Below are positions 1 through 6,722 of a stretch of DNA of 11,559 nt, piece after piece (the first letter of the stretch is position 1; every line of letters begins with the position of its first letter). The position numbers and the translations under genes are program-made. The DNA is taken from the NCBI GenBank assembly GCA_051747405.1, contig JBNJGC010000078.1:1-11559 (forward strand), given 5' to 3'. This stretch comes from JAPHTQ01 sp051747405. GTDB taxonomy: Bacteria > Pseudomonadota > Gammaproteobacteria > Thiohalomonadales > Thiohalomonadaceae. Below the pieces are notes generated by a model that did not search any database, was not told the DNA's origin, and saw only the letters and a program-made list of their open reading frames with translations.

Positions 1-2057
1 TCCGGGTAGTGTGCCAGCAGACGCTCGGCGCTGCTGCCGACTTGGGGGAGCAGTGCCTGGTCACGCTGCAGGTCGGCAATCTTCAGCTGCAGCATGCCGG
101 TCTGGCGTGTGCCCAGCACCTCGCCGGGGCCGCGGATCTCCAGATCCTTACGCGCGATGGCGAAGCCGTCGTTGGTCTCGCGCATCACCGCCAGCCGCTC
201 CCGCGCCAGCTGCGACAGAGGGGGATGATACATCAGTACGCAACTGCTTTTGTTGCTGCCGCGCCCAACCCGGCCACGCAGCTGGTGCAGCTGCGCCAGT
301 CCGAGCCGCTCGGCGTTTTCGATAATCATCAAACTGGCGTTGGGCACATCCACCCCCACCTCGATCACCGTGGTGGCGACCAGCAGCTCCAGCTCCGCCG
401 CCTTGAAGGCGCCCATTACCGCCTCTTTCTCCGCCGCCTTCATCCGCCCGTGCACCAGGCCGATGCGCAGTTGCGGAAGCAGCTGCTGCAGCTGCTCGGC
501 GGTCTCTTCGGCCGCCTGACACTGGAGTGACTCGGACTCCTCGATCAGGGTGCAGACCCAATAGGCCTGGCGTCCCTCGGCGCAGGCGGCGGCGACGCGC
601 CGGATCACATCCTCGCGCCGCTCGTCGCTCAGCGCCACCGTCGCCACCGGGGTGCGCCCCGGCGGTAGCTCGTCGATGATGGAGAGATCCAGGTCGGCGT
701 AGGCGGTCATCGCCAGGGTACGGGGAATGGGGGTGGCGGTCATGATCAGCTGGTGCGGGTGGCTGCCCTGCTGGACCCCCTTCTCACGCAGCGCCAGCCG
801 CTGGTGGACACCGAAGCGGTGCTGTTCATCGACGATGACCAGCCCCAGCCCGGCGAAGCTGACCTCGGCCTGGAACAGGGCGTGGGTGCCGACCACTACC
901 GCCGCGCTGCCCGACTCCACCGCTGCCAGCATCTCCCGACGCTGCTTCGCCTTGAGTCTGCCGGTGATCCAGGCCACCTCAAGGCCCAGCGGCTCCAGCC
1001 ACTGGCACATGTTGCGGTAGTGCTGCTCTGCCAGCAGTTCGGTGGGGGCCATCACCGCCGCTTGATGCCCGCTCTCGACCGCCTGCAGCGCCGCCAGCGC
1101 CGCCACCACGGTCTTGCCCGAGCCGACGTCGCCCTGCACCAGCCGTTGCATCGGCGTGGCCTGCTCCAGGTCGTGACGGATCTCGTCACAGACTCGCCGC
1201 TGCGCAGCGGTAAGAGCGAAGGGCAGGGCGGCGTTGAAGCGCTTCCGCAGCGAGCCGTCGCCGCGCAGCGGCGGTGCCGGGTGGCGTACCATGGTCTGGC
1301 GCAGCAGGCGCAGGCTCAGCTGGTGGGCCAGCAGCTCCTCGAAGGCGAGACGCTGCTGCGCCGGATGCTCCCCCTCGGCCAGGGTCGCCAGCGCGATATC
1401 CGGCGGCGGGTGGTGTAGCATCAGCAGCGCATCGGCCAGGGTGGGCATGCCGGGCGGCAGCAGCGACGGCGGCAGCCACTCGGTGAGGCTCACCTGCTGC
1501 TCTCGCAGCAGTGTAATCGCCTGCTCTACCAGCTTGCGCAGGCTGGTCTGCTGCAGCCCCTCGGTGGCCGGATAGATGGGGGTGAGGTGTTCGTCCACCT
1601 GTTGCATGTCGGTATCGCTGAGGCGGCGAAACTCCGGGTGGACCATCTCCAGGGTGGCGCTGCCGCGGCGCACCTCGCCGAAGCAACGCAGACGCACGCC
1701 CTGGGCCAGGTTCTCCTTCTGCGCGTTGCTGAAGTGGAAAAAGCGCAGGGTGAGACTGCCGCTGCCGTCGCTGATACGGGTCAGCAGCATGCGGCGGCGA
1801 CCGAACTTGATCTCGCTAAGCTGCACCTCGCCCTCCACCTGTACCTCGTCGCCGGGGCGCAGCGAGCCGATGGGGTGGATGCGGGTGCGGTCCTGGTAGC
1901 GCAGCGGCAGGTGGAAGAGCAGATCCTGCACGGTGCGGATCTCCAGATTCTCCAGCCGTTCGGCCAGGCGTGGTCCAACCCCTCTGAGTTGGCTGACCAT
2001 CACGCGCTGCGCAGCGGGCACGGCGGCGCCCGGCTGCACTTTGTTGCCGGGGGGCAT
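1..2057 (-). CDS. recG: ATP-dependent DNA helicase RecG (C-terminus cut by window edge)
   Basis: RecG is a cytoplasmic superfamily 2 helicase that remodels stalled replication forks and branch-migrates Holliday junctions. About 685 residues are visible. Comparison with the E. coli protein (693 aa) suggests only about 20 C-terminal residues lie beyond base 1. The N-terminal wedge/OB domain lies near residues 65-160. Helicase motifs are intact: Walker A GDVGSGKT at 309-316, DEQHRFG at 410-416, ATPIPRT near 441-447, then VIEVGVDVPNA and QLRGRVGRG near the end. The start is uncertain. ATG 2057 has a weak AGG five bases upstream and lies 25 bp past the protease stop. An in-frame ATG at 2093 would overlap that gene by 11 bp, and ATG 2000 sits just before the conserved LxGVGP segment. 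The gene is last in the visible minus-strand series and is probably co-transcribed with the protease. Family identity is secure; only the start is open. Confidence 0.96.
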   Translation of the reverse strand, partial: MPPGNKVQPGAAVPAAQRVMVSQLRGVGPRLAERLENLEIRTVQDLLFHLPLRYQDRTRIHPIGSLRPGDEVQVEGEVQLSEIKFGRRRMLLTRISDGSGSLTLRFFHFSNAQKENLAQGVRLRCFGEVRRGSATLEMVHPEFRRLSDTDMQQVDEHLTPIYPATEGLQQTSLRKLVEQAITLLREQQVSLTEWLPPSLLPPGMPTLADALLMLHHPPPDIALATLAEGEHPAQQRLAFEELLAHQLSLRLLRQTMVRHPAPPLRGDGSLRKRFNAALPFALTAAQRRVCDEIRHDLEQATPMQRLVQGDVGSGKTVVAALAALQAVESGHQAAVMAPTELLAEQHYRNMCQWLEPLGLEVAWITGRLKAKQRREMLAAVESGSAAVVVGTHALFQAEVSFAGLGLVIVDEQHRFGVHQRLALREKGVQQGSHPHQLIMTATPIPRTLAMTAYADLDLSIIDELPPGRTPVATVALSDERREDVIRRVAAACAEGRQAYWVCTLIEESESLQCQAAEETAEQLQQLLPQLRIGLVHGRMKAAEKEAVMGAFKAAELELLVATTVIEVGVDVPNASLMIIENAERLGLAQLHQLRGRVGRGSNKSSCVLMYHPPLSQLARERLAVMRETNDGFAIARKDLEIRGPGEVLGTRQTGMLQLKIADLQRDQALLPQVGSSAERLLAHYP

Positions 2058-2082
2058 CTGCGCCTGGCTGCGCGGCGAGGAC

Positions 2083-2943
2083 TTAGGAGGCATCCCGCAG
2101 CGGTGCGATCTGCTGACGGAAGCGCTCCTGGAGCTGCGGCTGGCGGGCGTAGGGGTCGAGCTTGTCGAACAGTCGCTCAAGCAGGCTCAGGCGCTTGGCC
2201 GGTGGGGGATGGGTTTTGAACAGGAAAGAGAGGGAGGCGTCATCGGGGCTCATCCCGGCCAGGGTCTGCAGCACCGCGGGCAGGCCGTAAGGGTCGTAGC
2301 CGGCGCGGGTGGCGATGACCACGCCCATGCGGTCCGCTTCGAACTCATCGTCCTTGTCCAGGCCGCGGGCGTAGAGCTCTTTGAAGCCGTTGGAGAGCTT
2401 CTCCATGGTCTGGTCGTGCTTGTCGTCCACGCCGGCGCTGCCGAGCTGTACCGCCAGGTCGAGCTGGGCGCCCTTCTGTACGGCATTGAGGTGGTGTTTG
2501 CGCACCACATGGACCGTCTCGTGGGCCAGGGCGCCGGCCAGCTCCGCCTCGCTGTCCATCTTCAGCAGCAACCCCTTGGTGACCAGAATGTAGCCGCCGG
2601 GGGCGGCGAAGGCGTTGATGTCGGGGCTGTCGAGGACACCGAATTTCCAGTCGAGATCCTTGCGTTCGGTGTGCAGCGCCACCCAGTGACCGACGCGGTT
2701 GACGTAGCGCTGGAGCGGGTCGTTATCCACCAGAGGGACGGCGCCGAGCAGTACCGAGACCGCCTCTTCGCCGATGAGGGTCTCTTGTTCGTGGTCCACC
2801 TCACCGAAGGCCTGCTGGGCGGTGTTCATCGCCTTGCCCAGGTCGATCTTGCTCAGATCCATCTCCTTGACGCAGGCGCTGAGGGTGAGCACAAGCGTAG
2901 CGATCAGCAGGGCGGCGCCGAATGTGCGCAGTTGGTATGACAT
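2083..2943 (-). CDS. M48-family zinc metalloprotease, lipoprotein (LoiP/BepA-like)
   Basis: Predicted membrane-anchored zinc protease of 286 aa. The N-terminus is a lipoprotein signal ending in LSAC, with the lipidated Cys at residue 24, so the mature enzyme should face the periplasm, probably on the outer membrane. The catalytic HETVH motif is at 141-145. The third zinc ligand is expected within EFEAD at 200-204. A THPPP loop at 244-248 carries a His placed like the regulatory His of BepA. There is no C-terminal TPR domain, so the layout is closer to E. coli LoiP/YggG than to full BepA. The start is ATG 2943, with AAGGAG at 2952-2957 giving 8 nt spacing; an adjacent GTG at 2946 is possible but spaced only 5 nt. 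The ATG overlaps the upstream SH3 stop (TGATG), which implies coupled translation. The likely role is envelope protein quality control; the substrate is unknown. Confidence 0.9.
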   Translation of the reverse strand: MSYQLRTFGAALLIATLVLTLSACVKEMDLSKIDLGKAMNTAQQAFGEVDHEQETLIGEEAVSVLLGAVPLVDNDPLQRYVNRVGHWVALHTERKDLDWKFGVLDSPDINAFAAPGGYILVTKGLLLKMDSEAELAGALAHETVHVVRKHHLNAVQKGAQLDLAVQLGSAGVDDKHDQTMEKLSNGFKELYARGLDKDDEFEADRMGVVIATRAGYDPYGLPAVLQTLAGMSPDDASLSFLFKTHPPPAKRLSLLERLFDKLDPYARQPQLQERFRQQIAPLRDAS

Positions 2944-3464
2944 CACTGAGGCTCCTTGAGGTAGCTGACCTTACGACTGTGCAGACCGGCTCGCTGTGCA
3001 GCGAGCTTCGCCTCACTGGGGTCGACGCGGTAGCGATTCAGCCGCTCCACCGCCTGGTGATCGGGCGCAGCGTTGGCCACGTCCGCGGCATCCAGGCCAC
3101 GAATGCCGGTGGCAACGGTGGTGCCACTGGCGCCGGAGCGTCCGGTGGTGAGAAAGCGCATGGTCTGGCCCACGCCGCTGCTGCCGTTGTCGCTGGAGGC
3201 GCCGGCCTCACCAAAACGGATGCGACTCATGCGCAGCCAGCCACTGTGCTGGCGCCCATCGCGTATCTGATACCAACCCCCTTTGCGTTGCAGGACGGTG
3301 AGCTTGCTCCGCGCCTTGAGGGTTGTCACCTCGGCGGCGTCGCTGAAGGGCTCGGCACGCAGCGTGGTGTCGCGCAGAACGGTGGCCTCGCGCTGTTGCT
3401 CTGCCAGGACCGGCAGGCTCACGGCAAGGGCGCAGAGCAGCACAGAGAGGGTGCGGCGGATCAT
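2943..3464 (-). CDS. Periplasmic SH3b-domain protein
   Basis: Exported protein of 173 aa with no recognised enzymatic motif. Residues 1-21 form a signal peptide (RR, hydrophobic stretch, PVLA before EQQ). Residues about 26-84 look like a bacterial SH3 domain, with an LRAEP segment, KGGWYQIRDG and GWLRMSRIRF. Such domains usually bind peptidoglycan or proteins. After a Ser/Gly-rich linker, residues about 104-169 form a second block (TTGRSGASG, VATGIRGLDAADV, then a helical stretch ending KVSYL) that I cannot assign but which looks constrained. ATG 3464 is preceded by GAGGAG at 3474-3479 with 9 nt spacing. The ATG overlaps the cyclase stop (ATGA), and its own stop overlaps the protease ATG. It may be an accessory or ligand-sensing partner of the cyclase or protease; that role is inferred from gene order only. 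Confidence 0.85.
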   Translation of the reverse strand: MIRRTLSVLLCALAVSLPVLAEQQREATVLRDTTLRAEPFSDAAEVTTLKARSKLTVLQRKGGWYQIRDGRQHSGWLRMSRIRFGEAGASSDNGSSGVGQTMRFLTTGRSGASGTTVATGIRGLDAADVANAAPDHQAVERLNRYRVDPSEAKLAAQRAGLHSRKVSYLKEPQ

Positions 3465-5299
3465 GGTTGGTGTCTCCTCGGTTCGAATAGCCGCACCTCC
3501 TGCGTGCGGCCCTTTACCTTATAAAAACCGTGGTCGATAAAGTCAAATGCTTCGCCGCACTGTTGGCGCGTCTCAGCGGAGACGAGGATGCGCGCCACCC
3601 CTTTGGTCTGCCCCTCGATGCGGCTGGCGAGGTTGACCGTGTCGCCGATGGCGGTGTAGTCGAGGCGGTTGTCCGAGCCGATGAACCCCACCACGCCCGG
3701 GCCGGTGTGGATGCCGATGCCAACATCGAAGTTCTCGTCGGCAGCGCCGAGGTCGCGCTTGAACTGCTCGAGCGCGTCGGTCATATCCAGCGCCGCCTCC
3801 ACCGCGTGGCGCGCCTGGGCTTCGTCGCTCACCGGCGCGCCCCAGAAGGCCATGATGGCATCGCCGATGAATTTGTCCATGGTGCCCTGGTGGCGGAAGA
3901 TGACCTTGACCTGACGGCTGAAGTAGTCGTTGAGCAACTCAACGATCTGCTCGGCGGTATGCCGCTCCGAGAGGGTGGTAAAGCCCCGGATGTCGGAGAA
4001 GAGTACGGTGATCTGGCGACTCTCCGGCTTGATGCTGAGCAGTGAATCGCCGTGGCTGACCAGCTCCTCCACCACCCGCGGGTCGAGGAAGCGGCTGAAG
4101 ATCTGCACCGAGCGTTGGCGCTCATGTTGTGCCTGGCGGTAGGCGTAGAGTGCCGCCAGGGCGTAGTACCCCCAGGCGAACAGCACAGGGCTGAGCAGCG
4201 GCAGCCACCAGCCAAGGCCGAGGGCGGCGTAGGCAGCGGCAAACAGTAGCGGGGTCGTTAGCAGCAGTGCCGCTGCGATGCGCAGCGCCCCCACCCCAGC
4301 GCGGAAGGCGAGCCACTGCGGCAGGATCAGCAGCAGGGTAAGTAGCGGTGCCAGCCAGGCCGGCGCATCGTGCAGATAATCGCCGCGGCGAAGGTTGTCC
4401 AGTGCCGTGGCGACGATCTCCAGCGCCGGTTGCAGGCTGCCCACGGGTGTGGTGCGCAGGTCGTGCTGGCCGGTGGCGGTGGAGCCGATGATGACGATCT
4501 TGTCGCGGAACTCATCCGCAGGGCGCCGGCTCTGGCGGCGGGAGAGCTCCTCATAGATGTCGGCGTAGGCGACCCGCGGATAGCTGTTGACCGGCCCCTG
4601 CCAGTTGAGGCGGATACGCCCTTGCGCGGGTGGCTCATGGCCCAGACCTCGGGCCACCTTTGCCGGCAGTGAGGGCAGACGCCAGCCGTCAACCTCCAGA
4701 TAGAGCGGGTAGTGGCGGCCCACGCCATCGCTCTGTTCCTCGAAGTTGATCACACCGAGTCGCCCATCCAGCTCCAGCGCCATGTAGGGGAGCAGCAGCG
4801 CGGCGCGGGCATCGGTTTTGGCCTGTTTGCTCGGGTTGAAGCCGAGGCTGCGACCGTACTCCGCCAGCGGTACCCCGACGCCGCTCTGCTCAGTCTGCAG
4901 CTTGACCAGTGGCAAATAGAGGTTGTCGTGGGCGCCGGCCACCTCCGCCAGATAGGCGTCGTCATCGGGGCGCATCGGGTCGGGGTCGCTAAAGATGATG
5001 TCGAAGACGATCGCTTTCGGCTCCTGCCGTGCGATCCACTCCGCCACCTCGGCGTGGACCGAGCGGGCCCATGGGTAGCGCCCGTGCTCCGGAGCCATGC
5101 GCGCCAGGGTCGGCTCGTCGATATCGAGCAGTACCACATCGCCGTCGGGCTGGCGCTGGGAGGCCTGGGTGCGCAGCAGCAGGTCGTTAAAGCCGTACTC
5201 CAGGTGGCGCAGCAGGCCGGGGCTGGCATACTCCAGCGCCGCCAGCAACAACACCGCGGCGGCAATCAGGGTGAATGGCTGGCGCCAGTCCCGTTCCAT
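3461..5299 (-). CDS. CHASE2-domain class III adenylate cyclase
   Basis: Membrane-bound nucleotide cyclase of 612 aa. One N-terminal helix (about 8-27) is followed by a CHASE2 sensor (about 35-310, with VLLDIDEPTL, PKAIVFDIIFSD and DKIVIIGSTA), predicted to be periplasmic. Three hydrophobic segments follow (about 314-333, 338-362, 364-387), then a cytoplasmic class III catalytic domain (about 425-607). Catalytic residues look complete: metal-binding D436 in FSDIRGF and D480 in GDAIMAFWGAP, and transition-state N556 and R560 in VNLASR. K476 and D547 form the Lys/Asp pair typical of ATP rather than GTP specificity, so cAMP is the expected product. ATG 5299 lies 13 nt after the ridA stop and has no clear Shine-Dalgarno, so it may depend on reinitiation. 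The stop overlaps the SH3 start by 4 nt. The CHASE2 ligand is unknown. Confidence 0.94.
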   Translation of the reverse strand: MERDWRQPFTLIAAAVLLLAALEYASPGLLRHLEYGFNDLLLRTQASQRQPDGDVVLLDIDEPTLARMAPEHGRYPWARSVHAEVAEWIARQEPKAIVFDIIFSDPDPMRPDDDAYLAEVAGAHDNLYLPLVKLQTEQSGVGVPLAEYGRSLGFNPSKQAKTDARAALLLPYMALELDGRLGVINFEEQSDGVGRHYPLYLEVDGWRLPSLPAKVARGLGHEPPAQGRIRLNWQGPVNSYPRVAYADIYEELSRRQSRRPADEFRDKIVIIGSTATGQHDLRTTPVGSLQPALEIVATALDNLRRGDYLHDAPAWLAPLLTLLLILPQWLAFRAGVGALRIAAALLLTTPLLFAAAYAALGLGWWLPLLSPVLFAWGYYALAALYAYRQAQHERQRSVQIFSRFLDPRVVEELVSHGDSLLSIKPESRQITVLFSDIRGFTTLSERHTAEQIVELLNDYFSRQVKVIFRHQGTMDKFIGDAIMAFWGAPVSDEAQARHAVEAALDMTDALEQFKRDLGAADENFDVGIGIHTGPGVVGFIGSDNRLDYTAIGDTVNLASRIEGQTKGVARILVSAETRQQCGEAFDFIDHGFYKVKGRTQEVRLFEPRRHQP

Positions 5300-5312
5300 G
5301 GGTGGGGAGGTC

Positions 5313-5699
5313 TCAGCCGGCCAGCTCGAGGATGCCGTCCATCTCCACCCCGGCCCCCTTGGGCAGTGAGGCGACCCCGATGGCGGCGCGGGCCGGATAG
5401 GGCTCCTCGAAGTAGTCGGCCATCACCTCATTGACCAGCGGGAAGTGGGCCAGATCGGTGAGAAAGATATTGAGTTTGACGATATCCGCCAGCGAACCGC
5501 CGGCGGCCTCGGCGACAGCGGTGAGGTTGTCAAAGACGCGGCGGATCTGCGCCTCCATGTCGCCGGCCACCAGCCCCATGCTATCCGGCACCAGAGGGAT
5601 CTGGCCCGAGAGGTAGACCGTCGTGCCCACCTTGACTGCCTGGGAGTAGGTACCGATCGCCTGCGGCGCATTGTCGGTCTGAATGATTTCCCGTGCCAT
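5313..5699 (-). CDS. ridA: RidA family reactive enamine/imine deaminase
   Basis: Protein of 128 aa, the usual length of RidA (formerly YjgF/YER057c/UK114). RidA hydrolyses reactive enamine/imine intermediates such as 2-aminoacrylate, made by PLP enzymes, and so protects them from damage; it acts as a cytoplasmic trimer. Visible family features are APQAIGTYSQAV near the N-terminus, YLSGQIPL at 29-36, and the C-terminal PARAAIGVASLPKGAGVEMD, which carries the substrate-binding Arg (R104) and E119. The start is ATG 5699 because GAGGAG at 5706-5711 is spaced 6 nt from it and the family begins there; an upstream in-frame ATG at 5735 adds 12 unlikely residues. In other gammaproteobacteria ridA commonly sits near spoT and recG. 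Here it is 59 bp after the flhG-like gene and 13 bp before the cyclase. Confidence 0.95.
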   Translation of the reverse strand: MAREIIQTDNAPQAIGTYSQAVKVGTTVYLSGQIPLVPDSMGLVAGDMEAQIRRVFDNLTAVAEAAGGSLADIVKLNIFLTDLAHFPLVNEVMADYFEEPYPARAAIGVASLPKGAGVEMDGILELAG

Positions 5700-5758
5700 C
5701 GTCTGCTCCTCGCTCATGATAGTGGATGGCGACACTGTAGCGAAAAGTTTTGGGTGAG

Positions 5759-6595
5759 TCAGCCTAACCAGTGTTTTAGGCGCTTGAGAAAGCCCTTGGG
5801 TGATTTGTCGATACCCAGATTGTAGGGGTGCGGGGGCTGGTTGCGTAACACCGCATCGGCCACCTTGCGCACGGCATTGGCCGGGGGGCTGCCGGGGTAG
5901 GCGCTGATGAACGGGGCGCGGTGGCGGACGGCATCGCCCACGACGTTGTCATACAGGATGTAGCCGTCGGCCACGAGCATGGAGCCGAGAAAATCGTGGG
6001 CGATGGCGCGCATGCGTGAGAGGGTATCGCGGGCCTCACGCTCGCTGCGGGCCATATTCACCAGCAAGTGTACATGGGTGTCGGGGGTGGTCTGGTAGAC
6101 GCGCTTGATGGCAGCATAGGCGTCGAGCATGGCGGTCGGTTCGGGGGTGGTGACGACGAGCACATCATCGACGGCGGTGATAAAGCCCATGATCTCTTGG
6201 GAGATCCCAGCCCCGGTGTCGACAATGATGTAGTCGGCCTCGAAAGTCAGTCTTTCAATGGCCTCGATGAACAGGACGCGCTGCTCCTGGTTCAGGTCGG
6301 CCAGCTGCTCATCACCCAGGGCGCCGGGGACAACCTGAACGCCGTGGGAGGTGCTGAGCATGATCTCCTCGACACTCTTGTTCCCCTCTATGACATCGGC
6401 CAGGTTGGCGTTTACACGGAGGTTGAGAATGATGTCGACATTGGCGAGCCCCAGGTCCATGTCCCAGAGGATCACACGCTGCGCCCTCTCGGCCAGTGCG
6501 ATGGCGAGGTTTACCGCGACGTTGGTTTTACCGACCCCTCCCTTGCCTGAAGTGACGGCAATGACCCGTGCGGTATGGGTGGGCTTCTTTCTCAT
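5759..6595 (-). CDS. FlhG/MinD-like P-loop ATPase with C-terminal membrane-targeting helix
   Basis: Deviant Walker-A ATPase of 278 aa from the SIMIBI ParA/MinD group. KGGVGKT at 18-24 is the deviant Walker A. WDMDLGLANVD at 44-54 is the switch I/Walker A' region, of the form seen in FlhG/FleN proteins, which set flagellar number and place. VDTGAGIS at 125-132 is the Walker B region (FleN has VIDTAAGIG). The C-terminus SPKGFLKRLKHWLG is basic and amphipathic and strongly resembles the MinD membrane-targeting sequence (E. coli MinD ends KGFLKRLFGG). The start is ATG 6595, with GAGGT at 6606-6610 and a possible promoter at 6631-6660; the TTG at 6622 would lie at the predicted transcription start. 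No flagellar or min genes are visible, so it may be an orphan positioning ATPase rather than the true FlhG. The gene symbol is left blank for that reason. Confidence 0.88.
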   Translation of the reverse strand: MRKKPTHTARVIAVTSGKGGVGKTNVAVNLAIALAERAQRVILWDMDLGLANVDIILNLRVNANLADVIEGNKSVEEIMLSTSHGVQVVPGALGDEQLADLNQEQRVLFIEAIERLTFEADYIIVDTGAGISQEIMGFITAVDDVLVVTTPEPTAMLDAYAAIKRVYQTTPDTHVHLLVNMARSEREARDTLSRMRAIAHDFLGSMLVADGYILYDNVVGDAVRHRAPFISAYPGSPPANAVRKVADAVLRNQPPHPYNLGIDKSPKGFLKRLKHWLG

Positions 6596-6630
6596 GCTGT
6601 GAAGGACCTCAGCGAAAACCAAGACGGGGC

Positions 6631-6660
6631 ATTATCTTTTAATCCATGCCCGAATGTCCA
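6631..6660 (-). promoter_or_regulatory. Predicted sigma-70 promoter for the flhG-like gene
   Basis: On the minus strand, TGGACA (6655-6660) and GATAAT (6631-6636) each match the consensus at 5 of 6 positions and are separated by 18 bp. The site lies in the 127-bp gap between the regulator and the flhG-like gene. It predicts transcription from about 6624 and a leader of about 29 nt containing the GAGGT ribosome site. This supports ATG 6595 over TTG 6622, and would allow the flhG-like gene through recG to be transcribed independently of the regulator. Confidence 0.4.
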
Positions 6661-6722
6661 AGGTGGCGGCGCTGAGGGGCGGGTCAAGCGCACTGGTGGC
6701 AGGTGGTTACGCCCGCTGCCGG

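Noticed and set aside
753..1418. A 221-codon open frame on the plus strand
   Set aside because: It lies wholly opposite recG codons that carry helicase motifs, and is rich in Gln/Arg/Leu as expected for a shadow frame.
1933..2940. A 335-codon open frame on the plus strand opposite the protease and recG
   Set aside because: It is antisense to the M48 gene, whose motifs and lipobox are unmistakable; its translation shows no family features. Long antisense frames are common in GC-rich DNA.
4712..5434. A 240-codon open frame on the plus strand
   Set aside because: It is antisense to the CHASE2 cyclase and to ridA, and has no recognisable domain or ribosome site.
5716..5721. TATCAT on the minus strand as a -10 box for ridA
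   Set aside because: No acceptable -35 box is present, and the predicted start would fall inside the GAGGAG ribosome site.
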